In this document: one piece after another, positions 16,195-24,608 of the stretch
Position numbering within the stretch: the stretch's first letter is position 1
Layout: the number at the start of each line of letters is the position of its first letter
NCBI RefSeq assembly: GCF_002368035.1
Contig: NZ_AP018223.1
Span: 1,032,449-1,096,448 of the forward strand
Direction of reading: 5' to 3'
Source: Nostoc linckia NIES-25
GTDB lineage: Bacteria > Cyanobacteriota > Cyanobacteriia > Cyanobacteriales > Nostocaceae
DNA: 64,000 bases
Notes under the pieces: generated by a model
Seen by the model: the letters and a program-made list of their open reading frames with translations, nothing else
What the model was told of the DNA's origin: nothing
Database searches by the model: none
Made by a program: the position numbers and the translations under genes

Positions 16195-18288
16195 ATGCAG
16201 CCTAATCTCCGATATGTTAGAGTTGTGACTTTGACTCTACTTAGTTTACTAGGTTTTGGGATGACATACCCAGAAAATAACCAAGTAAGTACAAATACAA
16301 AGTTGCGATGTCTGACGACAAGCCGCTGCGCGTCTACGCATTGGCGAGAAAAAGCTCAAGCTTTACCCCAGAATAATCAACTCTCACAAATTCAAAGGCT
16401 CAACGAAGAAGCTATCAAACAATCTCAGCAAGGTCAATCGCAACAAGCATTGCAAACATTAGAAAAAGCATTAGCCATCAGTAGAGAATACGGCGATCGC
16501 TCTTGGGAAGCTGTAACATTTAATAACATCGGTAGAGTATATCAAAGTCAAAGAAAGTATCCCGAAGCACTTCAATCTTATCAGCAAGCGATTGCGATCA
16601 ATAAAGAACTCGGAGATCTAGTTCAACTTGGCAAAACCTATAGTAATGTCGGTTACTTGTTTGATATCCAAAACAAACCAGAGTTAGCAATTCTTTTCTA
16701 CAAAGGTTGCGTCATCAACCGGGAAAAAGCTCGTTTGAATCCATTAACACTAGCTGCACCACAACCTAATGCTTACAGCATTACTGTTAGTCAGACATAT
16801 CGGATTTTGGGCGAGCGATTACTCAAGCAAAAACGGATTCCTGAAGCTCAACGAACAATGGATTTACTCAAAGTTGAAGAACTAGAGGAGTATCTTCAAA
16901 ATGTGCCAGGTAATCAACGTACTGCTAAAGGCATTGATATAGTAGCAGAAGAAAAACCTATTAAACAAAAGTTAGATACAACCGTAGATAATGTTGTTGT
17001 ACTGGGAAAAGAACTAACAAAACTCCGAAAAATTCCTCCCCAAGAGCGATCGCCACAACAAAAACAACGCATCCAACAGTTAGTATTAAACCAGCAGCAA
17101 CTCTTGGATGAATTTAACAAGTTTCTCGATAGTCCTCAAGTAAAAGCCCAGATAGAACAAATTAGCCGTACAGCTAGGCGGCAAAATTTGGATTTGGAAA
17201 GTCTCAATCAAATTCGGGATAATTTAGCGCGATTGCCCCAAAAATCTGTAATAATCTACCCACTGATTTTAAAAGATAGCTTGGAATTGGTATTAGTAAC
17301 TCCCGATTCTCCACCAATTCATCGCACTGTTGCGGTGAAAAGCGAAAATCTCCATCAAACAATTGAGAACTTCCGCGAAGCTTTAATCAATCCTAGTGAA
17401 AATGTCAAAGCACCTGCACGCCAATTGTATAACTGGCTAATTAAACCAATAGAAAAAGACTTGCAACTCTCAGGTACACAAACTCTGATTTACGCTCCAG
17501 ATGACCAGTTACGCTACATTCCTTTAACTGCTTTATATGATGGCAAACAATGGCTAGTGCAGCGCTTTAGTGTAAATCACATTACATCTGCTAGCTTGAC
17601 TAACTTAAACGCACCAAAACAATCAAATTTGCGGGCTTTAGCAGGTGCTTTTACTAAAGGTAATTATGAAATCAAAGTTGGTAATCGGCAGGTTGCTTTT
17701 GCTGGTTTGCCCTTTGCAACGCGGGAAGTGGAAAGTTTAGCTGCGGCGGTTCCTGAAACTAAGAAGCTTTTAGATGATGACTTTAGCCCTACAGTTGCCG
17801 TACCTCAAATGGATGATTATACAATTGTCCATTTAGCGACTCATGCAGCCTTTGTGGTGGGTAAACCAGAAGATTCGTTTATTTTATTCGGGAATGGCGA
17901 TCGCGTTAACTTTAGAAATGTCTCTACTTGGTCGCTCCCGAATGTAGATTTGGTAGTGTTGAGTGCCTGCGAAACCGGCTTGGGAGGCAAGTTAGGTAAC
18001 GGTGAGGAAATTTTGGGCTTTGGCTATCAAATGCAGCAAACCGGCGCTAGAGCGGCCATCGCCTCGTTATGGTCTGTGGATGATGGTGGTACACAAGCCC
18101 TAATGAGCGCTTTTTATAATATTCTCTCTGCCAAGAATCTGACTAAAACCGAAGCCTTACGACAAGCTCAAATCTCATTAATTAATGGATACTCGGTAAA
18201 AAATGCCAATGCACCTGCAAGGCGAGTTAGTAACTTTAGTCATCCCTATTACTGGGCACCCTTTATTTTGATTGGCAACGGACTTTAA
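16195..18288 (+). CDS. TPR-CHAT protein (caspase-like peptidase domain)
   Basis: 697 aa. N-terminal hydrophobic stretch (residues 8-23) that may be a signal or anchor; TPR repeats about 65-190 (AVTFNNIGRVYQSQRKYPEA, LGKTYSNVGYLFDIQNKPEL); a helical linker; CHAT domain about 340-697. The catalytic dyad is visible: His550 in VHLATHAAF and Cys592 in LSACETGLGG, followed by the conserved GFGYQMQQTGARAAIASLW. CHAT proteins are caspase/separase-like proteases that in cyanobacteria often accompany TPR sensors; some act in defence or cell death, others are uncharacterised. No partner substrate gene is adjacent. A 40-bp dispersed repeat lies in frame at residues 37-50. Confidence 0.92.
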   Translation: MQPNLRYVRVVTLTLLSLLGFGMTYPENNQVSTNTKLRCLTTSRCASTHWREKAQALPQNNQLSQIQRLNEEAIKQSQQGQSQQALQTLEKALAISREYGDRSWEAVTFNNIGRVYQSQRKYPEALQSYQQAIAINKELGDLVQLGKTYSNVGYLFDIQNKPELAILFYKGCVINREKARLNPLTLAAPQPNAYSITVSQTYRILGERLLKQKRIPEAQRTMDLLKVEELEEYLQNVPGNQRTAKGIDIVAEEKPIKQKLDTTVDNVVVLGKELTKLRKIPPQERSPQQKQRIQQLVLNQQQLLDEFNKFLDSPQVKAQIEQISRTARRQNLDLESLNQIRDNLARLPQKSVIIYPLILKDSLELVLVTPDSPPIHRTVAVKSENLHQTIENFREALINPSENVKAPARQLYNWLIKPIEKDLQLSGTQTLIYAPDDQLRYIPLTALYDGKQWLVQRFSVNHITSASLTNLNAPKQSNLRALAGAFTKGNYEIKVGNRQVAFAGLPFATREVESLAAAVPETKKLLDDDFSPTVAVPQMDDYTIVHLATHAAFVVGKPEDSFILFGNGDRVNFRNVSTWSLPNVDLVVLSACETGLGGKLGNGEEILGFGYQMQQTGARAAIASLWSVDDGGTQALMSAFYNILSAKNLTKTEALRQAQISLINGYSVKNANAPARRVSNFSHPYYWAPFILIGNGL
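16304..16343. repeat. 40-bp dispersed repeat inside the CHAT gene
   Basis: Reverse-orientation copy of the repeats at 13542 and 14687. It adds a Cys/Thr/Ser/Arg-rich stretch (CLTTSRCASTH) between the hydrophobic N-terminus and the TPRs without breaking the frame. Confidence 0.8.
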
Positions 18289-18435
18289 TTTTAGATTTTA
18301 GATTAAAAGCCTTTGCTACAAAGCTGTTTCCAGAATTTTAAATTTTAAACTCTGTTGTATGCTTGATGTTGCCGAAATTATAGACATAATTGATGTTTAT
18401 AATAGACATAATTAAACTTCATAAGAGGTGGTGCG

Positions 18436-18741
18436 ATGAATTGGAGAATTGCACAAGCCAAACAGAAGTTCTCCCAATTGATTAACGCTGCACTTCAAGA
18501 ACTCCAGCGGATTTATAATCGCGATCGCTTGGTGGCAGTTGTTATAGAGGCTAAAGTCTTTGAAGAATTCTTGTTTTGGCAACAAAACAGGGCAAAACTA
18601 TCTCTAGCAGATGCTTTTACAGAACTACGCCAAATTGCTGCTACTGCCCAAATTCAACAGCTAACTCTAGTAACGCGCAACATCCGCGATTTTGATAGCT
18701 GGGGTATCCGATTACTGAATCCTTTGACAATCGGATTTTGA
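18436..18741 (+). pseudogene. Collapsed vapBC: antitoxin fused to the tail of a PIN toxin
   Basis: 101-aa open frame. Residues 1-70 (MNWRIAQAKQKFSQLINAAL, later LVAVVIEAKVFEEFLFWQQN) match Phd/YefM-type antitoxins. From about residue 70, AATAQIQQLTLVTRNIRDF followed by LLNPLTIGF matches the last strand and helix of VapC PIN-domain toxins, where TRNxxDF carries a conserved acidic metal ligand. The most economical reading is an in-frame deletion joining the antitoxin to the end of its own toxin and removing most of the PIN catalytic core. A ribosome site (AGAGGTGG) precedes the ATG, so the chimera may still be translated and could still bind its operator. Confidence 0.7.
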
Positions 18742-19009
18742 TGAGATTTTCCCATAAGAGGAGCGATCGCGTTGCAAGATTGGGTAGCCATATACGCCAC
18801 CTCTGACTGTGCTGTGGTGCGTTCTAGCACCTGATAGCTCAATTTTCCTTGTGAATTGGTAGATACAAAAAAAGATGCGGCAGGCAATCACCAGCCAACC
18901 ACTGAAGGGTAACGGAGAATCAGTAATGAGCGATCGCACTTGCAAGCCGCTATTACCAATCACCAGTTACCGAGGATCGATTTGTCATTCACCATCGACT
19001 TTTGGAACC

Positions 19010-19354
19010 TTAACACTTCTTGGCCAAAGTTTTGGAGTCTGTATCGATTTGCATAGATTGTTTGACAAGATTAGCCAACTCTTGTAACTGATTAATTGCC
19101 TCTGCACCTTCCAACTTCATTAATTCGCGGTCATCCCGCATTTCCGTCCAAGTGATCCCGTAGTCGGACACTAAAAACCGAATCAGGTGGTTATCACCCA
19201 AGCTAACCATAAATGATGCACTATTCATCTGGTCGCCACAGGTATAACAGGACGCAGGATACCCGCGTCGCTCAAGTACAATTGCCAAGGCTTGCAGGTT
19301 CATTACCAAGTCTTGGACGAATTGTCTATGTTGATGTGCTAGTCTCAGAAACAC
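19010..19354 (-). CDS. DUF1815 family cyanobacterial protein
   Basis: 114 aa, soluble. N-terminal helix FLRLAHQHRQFVQDLVMNLQ, a Cys pair (PASCYTCGDQM, residues 34-44), then strands around FMVSLGDNHLIRFLVSDYGI and a helical end. From memory it matches the cyanobacterium-restricted DUF1815 family, of unknown function. The CYTC pair might bind metal or form a disulfide. It is alone on its strand, with long gaps on both sides. The first ATG is used; no strong ribosome site is seen. Confidence 0.75.
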   Translation of the reverse strand: MFLRLAHQHRQFVQDLVMNLQALAIVLERRGYPASCYTCGDQMNSASFMVSLGDNHLIRFLVSDYGITWTEMRDDRELMKLEGAEAINQLQELANLVKQSMQIDTDSKTLAKKC

Positions 19355-20044
19355 TTTGTCCTCCAGACACCACAGTCGTTTGAGTTACTTTTATATTTTC
19401 TTTAGATTTTCCCATCCACTGGTATTGTAAACTATTCATTACAATTACAAGACAGATGATTTTGAGTCTTTAATTGACTACCTTGTTTAGGGTAGAGCAT
19501 CAGAGTTTTGAGCGCCGTATCAAACTATTCAGTTTGGAAGTTCAAAATCTGGGACAGAATTGTTAAATATAACTTATGTCTTTATACACTCCTGTCAGGG
19601 TAGATTCCTACACGAAGCGATCGCTCCAAGAATAACTCAAATCTACCACTAGTCAACTACCGAAAAGCTACAAATTGCGTTTTTATTAACGACGTGCAGC
19701 TAAATTAACTACTATCAGAGGTTCTGTCGTAGTTTTACGTTGTTATACTACCTCTTGCTTACATGTTTAATCTCTTCTCTCTCTAACGTAGATTTTGGTA
19801 TGCACGGATTATTAGGTATACCAAATTTGTTCCTCGTAGCTATATATATTTGAGCAGATGAAAGTGCAATTGGTAAATCCAGTACTAAATTGCAACCTAA
19901 ATATAAACTTAGATACAAAAACTACGTAGTTAGGCGATCGCTCTAGGTGTCGAGTCCACAATAGATAAACTCAACACTGACAATAGCTAAACTCAGGGAA
20001 GCAATGTTGCCATTTAGGCATTACTTTCACCTATCCCTTAATAT
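19355..20044. other. 690-base gap without recognisable gene
   Basis: No convincing ORF on either strand, no tRNA-like cloverleaf, no tandem repeat. Scattered short palindromes occur (for example GGTATGCAC and GGTATACC near 19800). Two HIP1 octamers are present. It may carry the DUF1815 promoter at its left edge. Confidence 0.4.
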
Positions 20045-20233
20045 TCAAGCTCTGTAAGCATGAAGTGACTTAAAACTACTACTAATAGTTGCTCCCATAA
20101 GTTTAATAAATGTATTTCGTACTGCCACGCTCAAAGGATGATACCATTTACCCATTTTCCCTCCTCGTAAGGACTGCTCAACGATCGCCTTTGTGCGGGG
20201 AAACTGCCCTAATTCATACTGTTGTATCAACAT
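20045..20233 (-). pseudogene. C-terminal stub of a FAD-dependent monooxygenase
   Basis: 62-codon open frame reading IQQYELGQFPRTKAIVEQSL, then MGKWYHPLSVAVRNTFIKLM. The YExxRxPRTxxIVxxS helix and the following LRN-type helix are the C-terminal signature of class A flavin monooxygenases (salicylate hydroxylase/zeaxanthin epoxidase-like), normally near 380-400 aa. The FAD and NAD-binding domains are missing. The break coincides with a G/C-run repeat at 20232-20311, suggesting repeat-associated deletion. Confidence 0.6.
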
Positions 20234-20311
20234 CCCCCCACTACCCCCCTTAAACAGGCGGGAATAATCTTCTCAAAGTCCTCCTTTTTAAGGAGGATTT
20301 AGGAGGATCTA
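20232..20311. repeat. Degenerate palindromic G/C-run repeat, copy D
   Basis: Begins CATCCCCCCACTACCCCCC and continues with the hairpin CTCCTTTTTAAGGAG and GGATTTAGGAGG. A diverged relative of the elements at 3231, 4949 and 5446, positioned at the broken end of the monooxygenase stub. Confidence 0.6.
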
Positions 20312-20364
20312 AAGATTTGGATACCTCAGCCACTACTTTTAAGACATCCTCTGAATTCTCAGAA

Positions 20365-20601
20365 TCAAACTTCTAACTCAAACCCAGGCAAAACCTCTTC
20401 TCCAGAAAGTAGTGCTGGCATTTTAACTACTTCTACAGGTTGTGTTGGTCGGTAAATTTCTACTTGCTTGGCTTGAGGATTAATCAGCCAACCCAAGCGT
20501 AAACCATTTTCTATATACTCTTGCATTTTGTCTTGCAGAGTTTTTAAGCGATCGCTAGCTAAAGTAATCAAGACATGAGAATTTCTTGGATTTACTGTCA
20601 T
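20365..20601 (-). pseudogene. C-terminal part of a Uma2-family protein
   Basis: 78 aa containing SDRLKTLQDKMQEYIENGLR, LGWLINPQAKQVEIYRPTQP and LLSGEEVLPGFELEV, the C-terminal half of cyanobacterial Uma2 (DUF820, PD-(D/E)XK-like) proteins of about 190 aa. The first 15 codons (MTVNPRNSHVLITLA) do not fit the family, and the upstream catalytic Asp/Glu region is absent. Probably a truncated relic with a fortuitous start, though the frame is open. Confidence 0.65.
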
Positions 20602-20623
20602 TAGGGAGCGAGAGCATATTGTT

Positions 20624-20767
20624 ATGGAGCGAGAAAACGAAGATGGAACAAAAACTCCATTGACTATGCCTAACCACTCTCAAATTAAAGGTTCGACGTT
20701 GAGATCGATTTGTACTCAAGCAGGTATATCAAGAGAAGATTTTTTGTCTGCTTTTGAGCAAAACTGA
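20624..20767 (+). CDS. Small ORF, 47 aa, antitoxin-like
   Basis: Starts ATGGAGCGAGAAAACGAA and ends at TGA. The C-terminal part, NHSQIKGSTLRSICTQAGIS then REDFLSAFEQN, recalls short conserved proteins next to cyanobacterial toxin or Uma2-type genes (a helix-turn-helix-like KGSTLRxxLxxAGIxxEEF pattern). An inner ATG at 20666 would give 33 aa. No partner gene is adjacent, so it may be an orphan antitoxin fragment. Below usual ORF-size cut-offs. Confidence 0.4.
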   Translation: MERENEDGTKTPLTMPNHSQIKGSTLRSICTQAGISREDFLSAFEQN

Positions 20768-20958
20768 AAGGCTGCATTTCGTTTTCACTCAAAATATTCT
20801 AAAAGATACAATCACAATTGACGCTCTGCAAGCTCCGACTTTTGATCTGAGAACTGGAAATTCAAGCTTGAAACTCAAAATGCCGAAATCTCGCAACTTC
20901 ATTTCTATAAACTGGGGAAGGATTTCCCAATCCCCAATCCCCAGTACCCAGTACCCAA

Positions 20959-22671
20959 TTAATAATGAGTTGCTGTCTTGCGATGATGCACGGCTGTTAC
21001 ACCATCAGTATCTAACAATTTGCCATTATCCACGGTTGCATAAACCAGCCAATGGTCGCCAGATTCCATCCGGTTTTGTACGGAACATTCGAGATATGCT
21101 AAAGCATCGTTCAGGATGGGAGAACCGTTTTGTGCTTCTTCGGCGGCGACATCGGCAAATCGGTCTTGTCCGGGGCCAAAGGGTTTGAGGAAGTGTTTCA
21201 TCAATCCCAAATGATTGCCTTCTTTGAGGATATTTAAAACAAATTTATTCCCTGAGTGTGTCAAACTTTCCACAGCGCGGTCTTTGGCGACAGCGATGGT
21301 TAAACCGGGGGGACTAAAGCTAGCTTGGGACACCCAAGAAGCTAACATAGCGCTAGAGATATCGTCTTGCTTGGCTGTGAGAACGCACAGCGAACCGACA
21401 ATTCGCCCAACTGCTTGTTCGACGCTGGTGGCGGGAACACTTTGCGAACGCACTTTTTTCGCTTTCTTCAATGTTTGGGCAAAGTCAGTACCGGCTTGTT
21501 CGCACAACTGCAATGTAGGGTCGTCTGGTTTAAATTTGACGCGGATGGTATCAAAACCAAACCGATAACCAGCGTCTTTCAATTTGCCTTCAATTAAATC
21601 AACGGCTTCACCACTCCAACCAAAGGAACCAAACACGCCAGCAAGTTTATTATTCGTTGCTGTGGTTAGGACAATTCCTAAAGCTATTTGCACGGGTGTC
21701 GGCGCATGACCGCCAAGGGTAGGAGAACCGATGACAAAGCCAGCGGATTTTTCCACAGCAGCACGGATATCTTCTGGGTCGGTAAATTCGCAGTTAATCG
21801 ATTCTACCGCGACGCCAGCTTTGGTAATGCCACGAGCGATCGCCTGGGCTAAGGTTGCCGTATTTCCATAAGCTGAAGCATAAATTAACGCTACTGTCAA
21901 GTCAGCAGAAGTTTGTTGTTGGCTCCATTGTCGGTAAGCTTTGGTAAGTTCGATTAAGCCATAGCGCACCAAAGCTCCATGTCCGGTAGCGTACATTCGC
22001 ACTGGTAAATCTGCAAGTTTCTCCAGCGCCGTTTCAACTTGACGGGCGTGGGGAGCCATCAGACAATCAAAATAATAGCGTCGGTCTTCGTTATAAATTT
22101 CCCAGCCTTCATCAAATACCTGGTCGCCGCAAACATGCGCCCCAAACAACTTATCTGAGAAGAGAATTTCTGTTTGCGGATCGTAGGTGCAAAGGTGGTC
22201 TGCATAGCGGGGGTTGGGGGTGGGAATAAATTGTAAATTATGCCCATTGCCCAAATCGAGAGTTTCTTCTCCCCGCATTACCAGAATTGGCAAATCTGGA
22301 TTTTCCAGCGCCCCGCGTAAATTTATCGCCCCTGGATTAGAACAAACAAAGGTGATTTGGGGGGCAATTTCCAGCAAAGCTTTTAAAGTTCCAGCGCGGT
22401 TAGGGTTGACGTGTCCCAAAATTACATAATCTAGTTTTGTAACATCAAACCGCTGCTGCAACGCTTCTAAATAAATTTCTGTAAACGTTTCCCCAGGAGG
22501 GTCAATCAGAGCATTTTTATCGCTTTCAATTAAATAAGAATTAGCAGTTGTTCCCTTAGCCAGGGCATATTCTATTTCAAATCTCAGCCTCGACCAACTG
22601 CGCGATCGCAATATTTTTGTATCTGTAGCAATGGGGAAAACCTGAACGTCACGGGGTTTGTTTGTTGACAT
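20959..22671 (-). CDS. flv1: Flavodiiron protein, Flv1 type (non-canonical diiron site)
   Basis: Class C flavodiiron protein of about 570 aa: metallo-beta-lactamase-like diiron domain (about 1-260), flavodoxin domain (VALIYASAYGNTATLAQAIA) and C-terminal flavin reductase domain (SLCVLTAKQDDISSAMLASW). Flv1/Flv3 reduce O2 to water with electrons from photosystem I. The iron-ligand segment reads H87-V-N89-P-N91-R92 instead of HxExDH, the known non-canonical feature of Flv1. Start: the ATG at 22671 (MSTNKPRDVQ) is preferred; the open frame upstream to 22752 is encoded by heptamer repeats. It lies downstream of the canonical flv3 on the same strand. Adjacency of flv3 and flv1 resembles the heterocyst-type flv1B/flv3B pair of Anabaena, but vegetative isoforms cannot be excluded. 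Confidence 0.93.
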   Translation of the reverse strand: MSTNKPRDVQVFPIATDTKILRSRSWSRLRFEIEYALAKGTTANSYLIESDKNALIDPPGETFTEIYLEALQQRFDVTKLDYVILGHVNPNRAGTLKALLEIAPQITFVCSNPGAINLRGALENPDLPILVMRGEETLDLGNGHNLQFIPTPNPRYADHLCTYDPQTEILFSDKLFGAHVCGDQVFDEGWEIYNEDRRYYFDCLMAPHARQVETALEKLADLPVRMYATGHGALVRYGLIELTKAYRQWSQQQTSADLTVALIYASAYGNTATLAQAIARGITKAGVAVESINCEFTDPEDIRAAVEKSAGFVIGSPTLGGHAPTPVQIALGIVLTTATNNKLAGVFGSFGWSGEAVDLIEGKLKDAGYRFGFDTIRVKFKPDDPTLQLCEQAGTDFAQTLKKAKKVRSQSVPATSVEQAVGRIVGSLCVLTAKQDDISSAMLASWVSQASFSPPGLTIAVAKDRAVESLTHSGNKFVLNILKEGNHLGLMKHFLKPFGPGQDRFADVAAEEAQNGSPILNDALAYLECSVQNRMESGDHWLVYATVDNGKLLDTDGVTAVHHRKTATHY

Positions 22672-22776
22672 AGCTTTATTGGGGATTGGGTACTGGGGAT
22701 TGGGTACTGGGGACTGGGTACTGGGGACTGGGAAATTCTTTCTCATACCCAATCCCCAATCCCTAATCCCCAGTCC
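22672..22776. repeat. Short tandem heptamer repeats (CCCAGTC/CCCAATC)
   Basis: The entire gap between flv3 and flv1 is built from variants of GGGGATTGGGTACTGGGGAC and their inverted copies, the short-tandem-repeat class known from Anabaena/Nostoc. The two arms can fold back on each other. Equivalent tracts stand at 43561-43762, 44654-44790, 59640-59670 and 62785-63030. Confidence 0.85.
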
Positions 22777-24501
22777 CTAGTAGTGGTTTCCAACTTTCCG
22801 ATGATGCACCGCAGTCAGGGCATCTGGCTTAGAAACTCGTCCGGCGTAAACGGTGCTGTATACTGCCCAGTGGTCGCCGCAGTCCATACGGCTTACGACT
22901 TCGCACTCCATGTAGGCGAGGGCGTCGGTGAGGATGGGGGCACCATTTTCGGCTGGCTGGGTTCTCACTCCTTGAAAGCGATCAGCACCAGGGGCAAATC
23001 GTTTCAAAAAGTGCTTCATTAATGGTTGGAAATTGCCTTCTTCTAAGACGTTGAGCACAAAGCGATCGCCTACTTGCATCAATGATTCAATTGCCCGGTC
23101 TTTGGCGACTGCAATGGAAAATCCTAAGGGTTTGAAGCTGGCTTGGGCAACCCAAGAAGCTAACATGGCGCTGGAAACATCGCCTTTTTTGGCAGTAATG
23201 ATGTATAATCCGCCGCTGATTCTGCCTAGTGCTTTATCTAAGTCTGCACCAAGGGATTTCATGGCTTTGATGCTGCGATCGCGTGTTACCCATTGACCCA
23301 AGTCAGTACCCGCTTCTTCACACAGTTTGTAGATGTTTTCTGTGGGTGTTTCCTTAATGCGAATTGCTGGGAAAACCGTTGTCAAGCCCAAATTTCGGAA
23401 TTTACTCAGCAAAGGATCTATCGGTTCGTCATCGCCGCCGCCACTTTCAAATACGCCGATGGCTTGCTTTTCTTTGGTAGATCCTAAAATTGTGCTGAGT
23501 GCAGCTTGGATGTTAGCAGCGCCAGAAGCAGGAGGTAAACCAACAACCAATCCAGCACAACGACCAACTAGTTCCCGGAGTTCCTGTAAATCGATTTCAG
23601 ACCCCAAGTCCACAATTTCTACAGCGACGTTGGTTTTAGCGATACCGTTGGCAATTGCTTGGGCGAGGCGATCGCCATAGCCGTATTCGGAAACGTAAAA
23701 TATGCCAATGGCTGTTTCTGGCTTGGCTTGGGTTTGGCTCCAAGTGCGGTAACGTCCAACAAGTTCGTCAACATTGTGAGATAATAACGGGCCGTGACCA
23801 GTGGCGATCGTGGCGATGGTTTTTAATTCTCCCATCCGCTTGAGGGCAGACAGCACTGACCGAGCGTTTGGCCCCATCAAACATTCGTAGTAATATTTAA
23901 AGTCTGCTTCAATAGTTTTTAAGTCTTCGTCGAAGGTAGTCTCGGAACAATAGTGCATCCCGAAAGCATCGCAGGTGAAGAGAATCTGGGTTTTGTGGTC
24001 GAAGCTGAAAATTGTATCTGGCCAATGTAAATTTGGTGCAATTACGAATTCAAATTCATGACCGTTACCTAAATCTAAGCGATCGCCATTTTTCACAATC
24101 CGCCGTTTAAATGGCTGATGTACCAAATCCTCTAAAAACTGAATTGCTACTTTAGAAGCGACAACAGTAATATCCGGAGCCATTTGCAGCAAATCTTTCA
24201 CTAAACCGCTGTGGTCTGGCTCGGTGTGGCTGACAATCAAATAATCAATTTCTTTAGGGTTGATTAGTCCCGTAAGTGTATCAAAATATAGTTGACGAAA
24301 CTTTTCGTGGGAGGTGTCAACCAACGCTGTCTGCTCCCCGCGGATAAGAAACGAGTTATATGTAGTACCGTTTTGCAGACCGAACTCAATATCGAAGCGA
24401 TCGCGATCCCAATCCAATGACCGAATTGCCGTTGTATCTTGAGCGATTTCCACAGTCTGTATGGTGAGCCGTTTTTCAGTTCTTTCGGTGAGTGCTACCA
24501 T
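22777..24501 (-). CDS. flv3: Flavodiiron protein, Flv3 type
   Basis: 574-aa class C flavodiiron protein. The diiron ligands are canonical: H92-T-E94-P-D96-H97, then NLHWPDT and the later D and H positions (FTCDAFGMHYC, ATGHGPL). A flavodoxin domain (IGIFYVSEYGYGDRLAQAIA) and flavin reductase domain (LYIITAKKGDVSSAMLASW) follow. Partner of Flv1 in O2 photoreduction to water. The ATG at 24501 follows a strong AAGGAGGGGG ribosome site, so the longer TTG-started frame is rejected. First gene of the flv3-flv1 unit; coaX is divergent. In Anabaena the heterocyst form Flv3B protects nitrogenase, which may be the role here if the strain fixes nitrogen. Confidence 0.94.
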   Translation of the reverse strand: MVALTERTEKRLTIQTVEIAQDTTAIRSLDWDRDRFDIEFGLQNGTTYNSFLIRGEQTALVDTSHEKFRQLYFDTLTGLINPKEIDYLIVSHTEPDHSGLVKDLLQMAPDITVVASKVAIQFLEDLVHQPFKRRIVKNGDRLDLGNGHEFEFVIAPNLHWPDTIFSFDHKTQILFTCDAFGMHYCSETTFDEDLKTIEADFKYYYECLMGPNARSVLSALKRMGELKTIATIATGHGPLLSHNVDELVGRYRTWSQTQAKPETAIGIFYVSEYGYGDRLAQAIANGIAKTNVAVEIVDLGSEIDLQELRELVGRCAGLVVGLPPASGAANIQAALSTILGSTKEKQAIGVFESGGGDDEPIDPLLSKFRNLGLTTVFPAIRIKETPTENIYKLCEEAGTDLGQWVTRDRSIKAMKSLGADLDKALGRISGGLYIITAKKGDVSSAMLASWVAQASFKPLGFSIAVAKDRAIESLMQVGDRFVLNVLEEGNFQPLMKHFLKRFAPGADRFQGVRTQPAENGAPILTDALAYMECEVVSRMDCGDHWAVYSTVYAGRVSKPDALTAVHHRKVGNHY

Positions 24502-24608
24502 AACCCCCCTCCTTGACAAATTGAGTATTTATTCCTCTTGTCTTATTGTGACACGTGTTATATGTAAATTTTTATTAAAAAATTTATATTCATGTTAAAA
24601 AAAATCAA

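Noticed and set aside
18712..18963. Minus-strand ORF of 83 codons
   Set aside because: No ribosome site or motif; overlaps the vapBC chimera end and reads like non-coding DNA.
24509..24608. NtcA-type site (GTAN8TAC) ahead of flv3
   Set aside because: No exact match seen on either strand, nor before cphB or cphA; not reported as a feature.
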